From NCBI GenBank assembly GCA_002869105.1, contig PKTP01000004.1, positions 32,539-96,538 of the forward strand: a stretch of DNA of 64,000 nucleotides. The letters run 5' to 3'. This DNA comes from Alphaproteobacteria bacterium. Its GTDB lineage: Bacteria > Pseudomonadota > Alphaproteobacteria > UBA7879. A model generated the notes under the pieces. That model saw only the letters and a program-made list of their open reading frames with translations. It ran no database searches and was not told where the DNA came from. Made by a program: the position numbers and the translations under genes. Shown here piece by piece: positions 17,446 through 26,460 of the stretch (position 1 is the first letter of the stretch; every line of letters starts with the position of its first letter).

Positions 17446-18540
17446 ATGTTTTATAATCTTTTCTACCAACATTCTGCGGATGTTGTTTCTGGATTTAATA
17501 TCTTTAAATATATCACGTTTAGAGCAGGTGGCGCCTTTATTACATCTTTATTCTTTGCCCTGATTTTTGGATCTCGATTTATTTCTTTTTTAAAGAAAAA
17601 ACAAAAAAAAGGCCAACCGATCCGGGATGATGGCCCCCTATCCCACATTGTTGCAAAACAGGGAACTCCCACCATGGGGGGTATTCTTATTTTGATAAGC
17701 TTGGTTGTTGGCAGTGTTTTATGGGTTGATTTAACAAACTTCTATTTTTGGACAGTGCTTTTTGTGACGGTTGCATATGGGTTGCTTGGCTTTTGGGATG
17801 ACTATCTGAAAGTGACGCGACAAAATACGAAGGGGGTATCATTTCGGATGAAAATGAGTATTCAAATTTTGGTGGCCTTAACAGCGCTGCTCCTTTTGCA
17901 CCTCTATTCCACGAGTCACACTGAGACGAAAATATACTTACCCTATCTGAAGAATCTTGTGATTGATCTAGGGGTATTTTTCTATCTATTTGCGTTTGTG
18001 GTGATCATTGGAAGTTCTAATGCGGTGAACTTGACGGACGGATTAGATGGTCTTGCCATCGGACCGGTTATATTTGTGGGGCTGGTTTTTGCTATCTTTT
18101 CCTATGTTGCTGGAAACGCTGTTTTTTCCTCTTATCTGTACTTGCCTAATATCGAAGGTGCGGGGGAACTGGCCGTCTTTTTTGGGGCGCTTGTTGGCGC
18201 AGGTTTAGGTTTTCTTTGGTTTAATGCTCCGCCAGCTCAGGTGTTCATGGGCGATACAGGCTCTCTGGCTTTGGGGGGTGCTTTTGGGGTGACGAGTGTG
18301 ATTGTCAAACAAGAATTTATTTTAGCAATAGCAGGCGGGCTGTTTGTCGCAGAGGCTTTGTCTGTGATGATTCAAGTTGCCTACTATAAGGTGACTGGTG
18401 GAAAAAGGATTTTTTTGATGGCGCCACTTCACCATCATTTTGAGAAAAAAGGGTGGGCTGAGCCAACAATTGTGATTCGGTTTTGGATTATTTCCATCAT
18501 CTTGGCTGTTATTGCGCTTTCCTCTCTTAAAATCAGATGA
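17446..18540 (+). CDS. mraY: phospho-MurNAc-pentapeptide transferase MraY
   Basis: This integral membrane enzyme transfers phospho-MurNAc-pentapeptide to undecaprenyl phosphate, giving lipid I. The 364-residue protein has about ten hydrophobic helices and the family marks GTPTMGGILI, the Asp-rich loop GFWDDYLKV, NLTDGLDGLAIGP, FMGDTGSLALGG and the HHH motif PLHHHFEKKGW. All look intact. Its stop overlaps the murD start (ATGA). Confidence 0.96.
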   Translation: MFYNLFYQHSADVVSGFNIFKYITFRAGGAFITSLFFALIFGSRFISFLKKKQKKGQPIRDDGPLSHIVAKQGTPTMGGILILISLVVGSVLWVDLTNFYFWTVLFVTVAYGLLGFWDDYLKVTRQNTKGVSFRMKMSIQILVALTALLLLHLYSTSHTETKIYLPYLKNLVIDLGVFFYLFAFVVIIGSSNAVNLTDGLDGLAIGPVIFVGLVFAIFSYVAGNAVFSSYLYLPNIEGAGELAVFFGALVGAGLGFLWFNAPPAQVFMGDTGSLALGGAFGVTSVIVKQEFILAIAGGLFVAEALSVMIQVAYYKVTGGKRIFLMAPLHHHFEKKGWAEPTIVIRFWIISIILAVIALSSLKIR

Positions 18541-19859
18541 TTGCTTCTTTTGAGTCAGATTGTTTTTTTCTCTATGGTCTTGGTAAATCTAACCGAGCTT
18601 GCGCAGCTTATTTTGAAAAAAATAACATCGCCTATGTTGCTTGGGATGATCATTTGGCAGCGCGAGAGCAATTTATGGCATCGTTTCCAAACGCGCAACT
18701 TAGGGACCTGCACCACCATACTTTTAAGCCAAGTGATGGATTGTTGATTTCACCAGGAATACGCACCACTTTCCCAGTTGAAAATACGGTCTATCATAAT
18801 GCTCGGCAAGCAGGAGCCTATATTGGGTGTGATGTTGATTTGTTTTTGCGCTTAAATAGCCACAAAATCATTATGGGTGTGACAGGAACCAATGGTAAAT
18901 CAACAGTCGTTTCTCTTTTGGAGCATGTCTTAAAAGAGCAAGGTTTCTCTGTTGCAGCAGGTGGAAATATTGGCCGGCCGGCCTTTGACCTGCCTGAAAG
19001 CGATGTGTACGTGATGGAGCTTTCCTCCTTTCAGCTGGCGTTGATGCATGAAAAATCTTTGGACGCCGCCTTGATTATTAATATTAAACCAGATCATTTA
19101 GATCATCATGGGTCATTTGAGGCCTATGCGTTGGCCAAGTTAAAAATATATGATTTGGGTAAGCCAGGCTGTTTTTCTTTATATGGTGAGGATTCTTTGC
19201 CGAGGGATCTGCCGCTCAACAACTCAGTTCAGCATCGATGTGATTTTGAGGAACAGCAAAAGGAATTAGCAGCAGAGCTAATAGCTGCAAACCTAGGCCA
19301 GTATCAAGCACCGAAAAGATTTGAAAATGCTCTTTGCGCCTATTTGGCATTGAATGCTTTGTTTCAAATGTCCGTTAAAGATTTTGGAGCCGCGCTGAAA
19401 ACGTTTTCTGATTTACCCCATCGACAACAGGTGGTGAAACAGCATCAAAACGTTGTGTTTATCAACGATAGCAAGGCAACCAATTGCGCCTCTGCTTTAG
19501 CAGCTGTATCGTCTTTTGAGGCCATCTATTGGATTGTAGGGGGTATTTTTAAGGAAAGTGTTGCTGACTTAGAGATTTTTAAGCCGTATAAAGATCGTAT
19601 CGTTAAGATGTACTGTTATGGCCAAAACGCGGATATTTTTTATAAATTTGGTCAACAGCTCAATCAGTCGGTTGAGCGCTACCCAGATCTACTTGCAGCT
19701 GTGTCATCTGCTGCTTTTGATGCGATGCAAGCCGGGGTGGGTGTTGTGCTTTTATCTCCGTGTTGCAGTTCATTTGATCAATTTAAAAACTTTGAAGAGC
19801 GCGGAAATATGTTTGCCCAAATCGTTCAAGCGCTTGATATAAATAGAGATAAAAAATGA
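18537..19859 (+). CDS. murD: UDP-MurNAc-L-alanine-D-glutamate ligase MurD
   Basis: MurD adds D-Glu to UDP-MurNAc-L-Ala. The 440-residue protein has a Rossmann-like N-terminal part (FLYGLGKSN), the ATP loop GVTGTNGKSTVVSL, the ELSSFQL motif, NIKPDHLDHHG, and the C-terminal NDSKATNCASALAA region. It overlaps mraY and ftsW by four bases at each end, so translation is probably coupled along the row. Confidence 0.94.
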   Translation: MIASFESDCFFLYGLGKSNRACAAYFEKNNIAYVAWDDHLAAREQFMASFPNAQLRDLHHHTFKPSDGLLISPGIRTTFPVENTVYHNARQAGAYIGCDVDLFLRLNSHKIIMGVTGTNGKSTVVSLLEHVLKEQGFSVAAGGNIGRPAFDLPESDVYVMELSSFQLALMHEKSLDAALIINIKPDHLDHHGSFEAYALAKLKIYDLGKPGCFSLYGEDSLPRDLPLNNSVQHRCDFEEQQKELAAELIAANLGQYQAPKRFENALCAYLALNALFQMSVKDFGAALKTFSDLPHRQQVVKQHQNVVFINDSKATNCASALAAVSSFEAIYWIVGGIFKESVADLEIFKPYKDRIVKMYCYGQNADIFYKFGQQLNQSVERYPDLLAAVSSAAFDAMQAGVGVVLLSPCCSSFDQFKNFEERGNMFAQIVQALDINRDKK

Positions 19860-20977
19860 GTGTGGTTTTTTCAAGAACAGATAAAAGTATGGTCAGCCAA
19901 TGGTGGTGGACTGTGGATCGAAGCCTCTTAGCTTCGGCTTTAGCCTTGATGGCGATTGGTATTTTTTTAGGCTTTTCTGCCAGCCCTGTGGTCGCCAAAC
20001 GAATTGGGGCGGACCCATACTTTTTTGTTTATCGGCACTTGGCTTATGTTTTGCCGTCTATACTCTTGATGATATTTTTTTCGATGCTGTCGGTGCGCGC
20101 CATGCGCTTGATGTGTTGGGTTGGATTCTTGGCTGCGTTTGTTTTATTGGTCATGACCCCTTTTATCGGTAAAGAAATTAAAGGAGCCGTTAGATGGATC
20201 CATGTTTCCTTTTTTTCCTTGCAGGTGACCGAAATTTTAAAGCCTTTTTATGGCATCGTGACTGCTTGGATTTTGTCAAAAAACTGGTTTCAAGATCAAT
20301 TTCGAACGTGGGCTTTTTCAGCGCTGCTCACGATTTTAATTGTTTTTTTCATTATGCTCCAGCCTGACTTTGGTATGAGCTTTGTGATTGCGGCCGTTTG
20401 GTGTGTGCAAATTTTTATTTCAGGTCTGCCTTTAATCTGGGTTGCCGTTATTGCTGTGGGGGCTTTGACTTCTGTTGTAATCATCTATACCATTTTTGAC
20501 CATGTTGCTAGCCGGATAGATCGTTTTCTTGGGCTTTCACAGCAAGCAGATCTCTATCAAATTCAACAGTCACTGCAGTGTATTAAGAATGGAGGCTTTT
20601 TTGGCACCGGTCCTGGCGAGGGGCATTTTAAAATGTTCTTACCAGATGCACATGCTGACTTTATTTTTGCCGTTGCCATTGAAGAATTTGGTGTGATTAT
20701 TGGAATAGTTATCCTTCTTTTATTTATTTTTATTTTTACTAAGGCATTTTTTTGTTATCTAAAAGACGACAGCAAATTCCGTCAACTGGCCTTGGTCGGC
20801 ATTATTATGCAATATGCAATACAGATGATTGTAAATATCTCTTCAACATTAAGTTTGATCCCAACAAAAGGGATGACGCTGCCGTTCATTAGTTATGGTG
20901 GCTCTTCGTTGTTAGGGGTTTCAATTGGGATGGGGATTTTGTTATGCTTGACTCGGCAGAGGCGCGCTGATCAATGA
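19856..20977 (+). CDS. ftsW: peptidoglycan glycosyltransferase FtsW
   Basis: FtsW is the SEDS-family polymerase that makes septal glycan strands from lipid II with FtsI. The 373-residue protein has about ten transmembrane helices. Family blocks include GAVRWIHVSFFSLQVTEILK, LQPDFGMSF, GTGPGEGHFKMFLPDAHADF and TKGMTLPFISYGGSSLLG. The second SEDS protein in the window, rodA, is shorter and sits with the mre genes. It overlaps murG by four bases. Confidence 0.94.
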   Translation: MSVVFSRTDKSMVSQWWWTVDRSLLASALALMAIGIFLGFSASPVVAKRIGADPYFFVYRHLAYVLPSILLMIFFSMLSVRAMRLMCWVGFLAAFVLLVMTPFIGKEIKGAVRWIHVSFFSLQVTEILKPFYGIVTAWILSKNWFQDQFRTWAFSALLTILIVFFIMLQPDFGMSFVIAAVWCVQIFISGLPLIWVAVIAVGALTSVVIIYTIFDHVASRIDRFLGLSQQADLYQIQQSLQCIKNGGFFGTGPGEGHFKMFLPDAHADFIFAVAIEEFGVIIGIVILLLFIFIFTKAFFCYLKDDSKFRQLALVGIIMQYAIQMIVNISSTLSLIPTKGMTLPFISYGGSSLLGVSIGMGILLCLTRQRRADQ

Positions 20978-22110
20978 CAAATAACTCACTATCACCTGTG
21001 AATAAACGGATACTGCTGGCAACAGGGGGATCGGGCGGTCATGTGTCGCCGAGTCTTGCTTTGGCTAAGGCGTTGATTAATCAAGGTTATCAAGTTGGGT
21101 TGATTCATGACACAAGAACAGCCCATTTGATTGAGGGTGTCTTAGATGTTCAAACCTATGAAATGGCCATCAAAAGACGCAAGCCTGGATTTGTCGGAAA
21201 GCTTATGTTTGCCTGGCAACTTTTAAAAGGAACTTATAGCGCTCATCAAGCCTTGAGAAAATTTAAGCCTGATTTAATCATTGGCTTTGGCGGATATGCA
21301 TCCTTTCCAGCGGTATTGTTGGCAATGATTAGAGGAATGCCTTTGGTTGTTCATGAACAGAACGCTGTGTTGGGGCAGGTGAATCGATTTGCAGCACGTT
21401 CATCTCTTTTTGTGGCGGTTTCATTTCCTGGGACAGGGCGGATTCCACCCAAGGATCAGCATAAAGAATTGTTTGTTGGCAATCCGGTGCGAAAAGATTT
21501 TGATGATCTGATCTCAGTGCCTTATAAAACGCCCAAAGATGGTGAAAAAATATCTCTATTTATTACAGCGGGGAGTCAAGGATCTGCCTTTTTTGATCAG
21601 GTGATTTCTATGGGGCTGACGCTTCTTCCTGCTGAAATTCGTCGATGCCTAAGTGTTACGCAACAAGTGCGTGCGGAAAACCTGAAGGCTGTTGAGGCGC
21701 TATATAAAGATCACGATATCCAAGCAGACCTGGCGCCTTATTTTCAAGACATCCCTCAATGTCTTTCTCAAGCACATTTGGTTGTCGCGCGCAGTGGTTC
21801 AAGTACCCTTTTTGAATTGCTCACTCTTGGACGCCCTGCAGTTGTCATTCCTTTAAAATCATCTAAAGACAATCATCAATATGAAAATGCCCAAGCTTAT
21901 CAAAAAATGGGTGCGGGCCTATTATTGGAGCAACACGAGCTATCTGGAGAGAAGGTGGCAAAAGCTATGGTTTCATTGCTTTTATACCCACACTTACTTG
22001 AGCGTATGCATCAAAATGCCACGAGAAAGAGACAGGTGAATGCCGCTGAGAAATTGACTGCCGCTATTTCTGAGGTTTTGAGAAAAAAGGATATCATCGG
22101 AAATGCTTAA
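20974..22110 (+). CDS. murG: UDP-GlcNAc:lipid I GlcNAc transferase MurG
   Basis: This peripheral membrane glycosyltransferase (GT-B fold) turns lipid I into lipid II. The 378-residue protein has the N-terminal glycine loop ATGGSGGHVSPSLALA, the second loop TAGSQGSAFFD, GFGGYASFPAVL, VHEQNAVLGQVNR, and the UDP-GlcNAc site VARSGSSTLFELLTLGRP. It starts within the ftsW stop and its end overlaps murC by eight bases. Confidence 0.94.
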   Translation: MTNNSLSPVNKRILLATGGSGGHVSPSLALAKALINQGYQVGLIHDTRTAHLIEGVLDVQTYEMAIKRRKPGFVGKLMFAWQLLKGTYSAHQALRKFKPDLIIGFGGYASFPAVLLAMIRGMPLVVHEQNAVLGQVNRFAARSSLFVAVSFPGTGRIPPKDQHKELFVGNPVRKDFDDLISVPYKTPKDGEKISLFITAGSQGSAFFDQVISMGLTLLPAEIRRCLSVTQQVRAENLKAVEALYKDHDIQADLAPYFQDIPQCLSQAHLVVARSGSSTLFELLTLGRPAVVIPLKSSKDNHQYENAQAYQKMGAGLLLEQHELSGEKVAKAMVSLLLYPHLLERMHQNATRKRQVNAAEKLTAAISEVLRKKDIIGNA

Positions 22111-23509
22111 TATTTCACCCCTGACCATTGGAAAAATTCATATCATTGGGATTGGTGGTATTGGCATGAGCGGTATTGCAAAGGTGCTCTCTCATATGGG
22201 GTATCAGGTTCAAGGGAGTGATCAACACCAAAGTACGAATATTGATCGGCTTGAAGAAAAAGGCATTCACGTTTTTATTGGCCATGATCAAAGAAACATT
22301 ACTTCGGATATAGAAGTGATTGTTTACTCGAGTGCCGTGAATCAAAACAATCCTGAACTCATTGCTGGAAAAGAACGGGGTATCCCCCTTTTAAAGCGTG
22401 CGGAGATGCTCTCGGAGCTGATGCGGTTTTACCATACTGTTGCGATTTCAGGTAGTCACGGTAAGACAACAACAACATCTTTAATTGGACACGTTCTGAA
22501 AGATATTCACCCAACGGTGATTAATGGCGGTGTTGCGAATACCGATGGCTCCAACGTCCAAATTGGCTCGGGTTCTTGGATGGTTGTTGAGGCTGATGAG
22601 TCGGATGGAACCTTTGTCAGGGTGCCAGCAACTGTAGGTGTGGTGACAAATATTGATGCTGAACATCTGGAATTTTATGGAAGTTTTGACGCTGTTATTG
22701 AGCATTTTCGACACTTTATTGAAGGGGTGGCTTTTTATGGTTTTGCCGTTTTGTGCTTTGACCATCCTGTGGTTCGACGGTTGGCCGAAGAAACGGTTGA
22801 TACGCGTGTCGTGACTTATGGGTTTGACGAGGGAGCTGATTATCAGGTTTACAACCTACGTTCGTCTGCTGAGGGAACTGTGTTTAATGTGAGAGCCACA
22901 AAGTCTAATTCAGAAATGATGGATGTTTTTGTTCCTCTTCACGGCCGCCATAATGCTTTGAATGCTTTGGCAGCCATTGTTGTGGCGCTTAAGTTGCGCA
23001 TTTCACCCGAGAGCATTAGGGGCCAACTGAGTCACTTTAAAGGCGTGCGCCGCCGATTTAGTTTGGCGGGAGAGGTAAATGGTATTCAGTTTATTGATGA
23101 TTATGCTCATCACCCGGTTGAGATCCAGGCGGTGTTGGAAACAGCACGACCTTTGGTCTCGGGAAAATTGATCGTCGTTTTTCAGCCTCATCGATATAGC
23201 CGACTCAATGCCTTTTTCGAGGATTTTATCCACTCCACGCGTGGGTGTGATTTTTTGTTTGTTTTACCTGTCTATGCAGCGGGTGAAGAGAAAGGGTCGC
23301 AAAAAGATCATCATGACTTTCTAGAATCATATCGATCAAAGGGTCAGGCTTCTTGTCGCTTGGTTGAGTCAAGGGCTGGCTTGACAGCTGACTTGGGTCG
23401 ACTCTCTTTAGAAGAAGGATCGATGGTTTTATTTTTAGGGGCTGGCGACGTGACCAAGTGGGCGTATGAAGTCCCCCCTCTTTTTCAAGAGTATTTGGAG
23501 AGAAAATGA
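22103..23509 (+). CDS. murC: UDP-MurNAc-L-alanine ligase MurC
   Basis: MurC joins L-Ala to UDP-MurNAc, the first amino acid of the stem peptide. The 468-residue protein shows HIIGIGGIGMSGIAKVL at the N-terminus, the ATP loop AISGSHGKTTTTSL, EADESDGTF, and DDYAHHPVEIQAVLE in the C-terminal half. The ATG at 22103 lies inside the end of murG. murB overlaps by four bases. Confidence 0.95.
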   Translation: MLNISPLTIGKIHIIGIGGIGMSGIAKVLSHMGYQVQGSDQHQSTNIDRLEEKGIHVFIGHDQRNITSDIEVIVYSSAVNQNNPELIAGKERGIPLLKRAEMLSELMRFYHTVAISGSHGKTTTTSLIGHVLKDIHPTVINGGVANTDGSNVQIGSGSWMVVEADESDGTFVRVPATVGVVTNIDAEHLEFYGSFDAVIEHFRHFIEGVAFYGFAVLCFDHPVVRRLAEETVDTRVVTYGFDEGADYQVYNLRSSAEGTVFNVRATKSNSEMMDVFVPLHGRHNALNALAAIVVALKLRISPESIRGQLSHFKGVRRRFSLAGEVNGIQFIDDYAHHPVEIQAVLETARPLVSGKLIVVFQPHRYSRLNAFFEDFIHSTRGCDFLFVLPVYAAGEEKGSQKDHHDFLESYRSKGQASCRLVESRAGLTADLGRLSLEEGSMVLFLGAGDVTKWAYEVPPLFQEYLERK

Positions 23510-24426
23510 TCTTGAATCCATTTTTTGATGCTTTTAAATCGGGATGTCGCTTTAACACCCCCCTGGCATCTATGGTTTGGTTTCAGGTGGGTGGACAAGC
23601 GCAAGTAATCTTCAAGGCTCAAGATCGAGAGTCTCTTCAAGCATTTGTCTCTGCCTGTCCCAGAGATATCCCCTTATTCCCACTGGGCGGTGGATCAAAT
23701 TTATTGATTCGGGATGGGGGGCTTAGTGGTGTTGTTATTCGACTGGGCCGTGCCTTTACAGCGGTTGAGTTTGAGGGATGTACTGTCCGCGTAGGAGCTG
23801 GTGCGTTAGACCGGACAGTTGCTTTGATGGCGGCAGAACGAGGCTTAACGGGGCTTGAATTCTTATCAGGCATTCCTGGAACAATAGGCGGCGCTGTTAA
23901 GATGAATGCAGGTGCTTACGGGCATGAGGTTAAGGATATATTGGTGAGCTGTGTGACCCTGAACCGCCAAGGTATCATTCAAGAAAAAAAAGGCCTGGAC
24001 TTAGGTTTTGAATATCGCAAGAGTACGATTGAGCCCGATGAAATTGTTTTGGAAGCCACATTTAAAGCACGTCAGGGATCTAAGGAAACGTCCCTAGAAG
24101 AGATCGCCCATATTCAAAAGATGCGTGTCTCATCACAGCCTGTTAAAGGGCAAACGGGGGGCAGCACCTTTAAAAACCCCCCTGGACAGAGTGCTTGGAA
24201 ACTGATTGATGAAGCGGGATGTCGCGGCCTTCGTTTTGGCAAAGCGCAAGTTTCAGAGAAGCATTGTAATTTCCTGCTGAATACAGGGGGAGCAACAGCC
24301 TATGAAATTGAAACCCTAGCGGAAGAGGTGCGGCGTCAGGTTTTTGATCGAACACAAATTTTGTTAGAATGGGAAATCAAGCGAATCGGCATGATGGCAC
24401 CAAAACAGGAGAATGGTTCAAGGTAA
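23506..24426 (+). CDS. murB: UDP-N-acetylenolpyruvoylglucosamine reductase MurB
   Basis: This FAD enzyme reduces UDP-GlcNAc-enolpyruvate to UDP-MurNAc with NADPH. The 306-residue protein has the FAD-binding blocks PLGGGSNLLIRDGGLSGVVI and LEFLSGIPGTIGGAVKMNAG, and the C-terminal active-site block GGSTFKNPPGQSAWKLIDEA, whose Ser donates a proton in the family, followed by SEKHCNFLLN. In most related clusters ddl comes next; here ftsQ starts at once. Confidence 0.94.
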   Translation: MILNPFFDAFKSGCRFNTPLASMVWFQVGGQAQVIFKAQDRESLQAFVSACPRDIPLFPLGGGSNLLIRDGGLSGVVIRLGRAFTAVEFEGCTVRVGAGALDRTVALMAAERGLTGLEFLSGIPGTIGGAVKMNAGAYGHEVKDILVSCVTLNRQGIIQEKKGLDLGFEYRKSTIEPDEIVLEATFKARQGSKETSLEEIAHIQKMRVSSQPVKGQTGGSTFKNPPGQSAWKLIDEAGCRGLRFGKAQVSEKHCNFLLNTGGATAYEIETLAEEVRRQVFDRTQILLEWEIKRIGMMAPKQENGSR

Positions 24427-24427
24427 T

Positions 24428-25207
24428 ATGCGCATTCATCACCAAAATAACACACGGCCTAAACGATCTTTGCCCAAAAGGCTGTCAAAAAAGTTTTGGC
24501 TTTATCTTGTTATAGGCTGCTTGGTTTTGGCAACGCTGGCATTTATTTGGCGTAAGTTGGATGCTTGGGGACATCAGCTTGACGTTTTTATGAACAAGCT
24601 ACAAAGACAGACAGGGTTTGTGGTGGAAGAGGTGTTGGTGGACGGCCGGCAAAAGACGGATAAAAACCATCTGCTAAAAACGGCAAAAATTCATCTTAAA
24701 AGACCAATTTTATCTTTGCCCTTGTCCGAGGTGCATGATCGCATTCAGTCACTTCCTTGGGTTCATGAAGCAGGGGTTGAGCGCCATTTGCCTGATACCA
24801 TTTTGATTCGACTCAAAGAACATGTACCGTTTGCTTTATGGCAGGCAGGTCAAAAAGTCTCCCTTATCTCAAGCGACGGAAAAGAAATACGAATCGAAAA
24901 TCCAGATCATTATGCGGGGCTACCTAAGGTCGTTGGCGTGGGCGCTTTAGCACAAGCCAAGCCTTTTTTAGTCACGTTAGAAAAATACCCTAAAGTGTGG
25001 AAAAACTTCCACTATGCACAATTTGTTGGCAAGAGAAGATGGACTATCTTTTTGAAAAACAACCTGAAAACACGGATAGACCTCCCTGAAAAAAATTATG
25101 TCAGTGCGCTGGAGAGGCTACAAAAGTATGAAAAAAAGCATAAGGCGACTGAACGTTTTAAGCACATCGACCTACGCTTAAAAGATAAAGTCATTGTGAA
25201 AAAATAA
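24428..25207 (+). CDS. ftsQ: cell division protein FtsQ
   Basis: FtsQ is the bitopic divisome protein that recruits FtsL/FtsB. The product (259 residues from ATG 24428) has a basic cytoplasmic tail, one transmembrane helix (about 25-45), a POTRA domain (about residues 65-135, with the QSLPWVHEAGVERHLPDTI element) and the FtsQ beta domain. I prefer ATG 24428, one base after the murB stop, because AAGG lies 5 bases before it. ATG 24413 inside murB is possible, though AGGAG is only 1-2 bases ahead of it. ftsA begins two bases after the stop. Confidence 0.9.
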   Translation: MRIHHQNNTRPKRSLPKRLSKKFWLYLVIGCLVLATLAFIWRKLDAWGHQLDVFMNKLQRQTGFVVEEVLVDGRQKTDKNHLLKTAKIHLKRPILSLPLSEVHDRIQSLPWVHEAGVERHLPDTILIRLKEHVPFALWQAGQKVSLISSDGKEIRIENPDHYAGLPKVVGVGALAQAKPFLVTLEKYPKVWKNFHYAQFVGKRRWTIFLKNNLKTRIDLPEKNYVSALERLQKYEKKHKATERFKHIDLRLKDKVIVKK

Positions 25208-25208
25208 C

Positions 25209-26432
25209 ATGAGTAATACAGAGCATTTCACCCGACACATCCAAGCAATCATTGACATAGGCGCCAGCAAGATTACCTGTGCCATTGGTTCCTATGATCC
25301 GATGCATAAAAAACTGGTAATCCGGGGCGCTCAGCAAACGGCAAGCCGGGGTTTGCATAAAGGTCAGGTGGTTGATGCCGATGCTTTGGAGAGCGCTCTT
25401 TTAAGATGTGTGAGCCAGGCTGAACAAGAGTATGGCGAGCCGATTAAATCTGTTGCGATTAACGTGGCTAACGTTGAGCTGATATCAGAATGGGTTCAAG
25501 TTCAGCAAGTGCTCTCGGGACGGGTGGTTGATGAAACCCATCTCGTTAGACTTTATGACATTGAATTAACTCTCCCAGCAGAGCGAGATTTTGATCTTCT
25601 TTACGCACAAGAACTTGCCTTATCCATCGATATGCAAAAGATCAACGGCTCCCCGATTGGACTCTCAGGACAGATGCTTGCTGGTGTGTTTCATGTTATG
25701 ACGGCTAAACGTGACTTGTTGAAATCACTGAGGACGGTTGTTCGGCGTTGTCACTTGAAGGTTGAAGGGCTTTATTTCACTGGCATGGCCTCTGGGTTAG
25801 CTACGGCTTCTTATGATGAGCGTATGCAAGGGGTGACAACCATTGATATTGGCGCTGACCAAACCTGTGTTGCCATGTTCCACAAAGGAAAATTTGTGTT
25901 TGGAAGCGTGATTCCCATCGGGGGTAACCATATTACGCGGGATATTGCCCAGGCGTTTGGGATGCGCTTTGAATCAGCTGAGCGGATTAAAAACTTATAT
26001 GGCAGTTTGGTTGTTTCCCCTGCAGATCGCACAGAAAAAATTTATCCCACCGGGGGAGAAGTGGGAGCAAAATCAATTACCAAAGCTGACTTGATTGAAG
26101 TGATCTATTATCGCGCGCAAGAAATTTTTATGATGGTGCGACAAAAAGTACAAGGCCAACGGCTAGAGAGTACGGCCGGATGTCGATATGTGATTACGGG
26201 GGGGAGCTGTCAACTTCCGGGTATGCGCGAACTGGGGAATCGATTGCTTGAAAAGCCTGTGCGTGTGGGCCGGCCTTTGGCCGTTTCTGGCGCCGTATCT
26301 CTGAGTCAAAGCCCTGCGTCAGCAACGGCGGTTGGATTGCTCTATGCTGCTTTATTAGATTCAAAAAAAGGCGCTCATCAAGAGAAAAAGTGGCACAAGC
26401 GAATCGGGGCTTGGATCAAAGAAAATTTATAG
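25209..26432 (+). CDS. ftsA: cell division protein FtsA
   Basis: This actin-like ATPase anchors FtsZ to the membrane and brings in late divisome proteins. The 407-residue protein has the phosphate-1 loop AIIDIGASKITCAIG, the inserted 1C domain (about 85-165), the phosphate-2 loop TTIDIGADQTCVAMF and the adenosine motif VITGGSCQLPGMREL. A basic amphipathic C-terminus (WHKRIGAWIKENL) fits a membrane-targeting helix. ftsZ starts 28 bases later. Confidence 0.94.
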   Translation: MSNTEHFTRHIQAIIDIGASKITCAIGSYDPMHKKLVIRGAQQTASRGLHKGQVVDADALESALLRCVSQAEQEYGEPIKSVAINVANVELISEWVQVQQVLSGRVVDETHLVRLYDIELTLPAERDFDLLYAQELALSIDMQKINGSPIGLSGQMLAGVFHVMTAKRDLLKSLRTVVRRCHLKVEGLYFTGMASGLATASYDERMQGVTTIDIGADQTCVAMFHKGKFVFGSVIPIGGNHITRDIAQAFGMRFESAERIKNLYGSLVVSPADRTEKIYPTGGEVGAKSITKADLIEVIYYRAQEIFMMVRQKVQGQRLESTAGCRYVITGGSCQLPGMRELGNRLLEKPVRVGRPLAVSGAVSLSQSPASATAVGLLYAALLDSKKGAHQEKKWHKRIGAWIKENL

Positions 26433-26460
26433 TAAACTACAAAAATGATAAGGATTAAAA

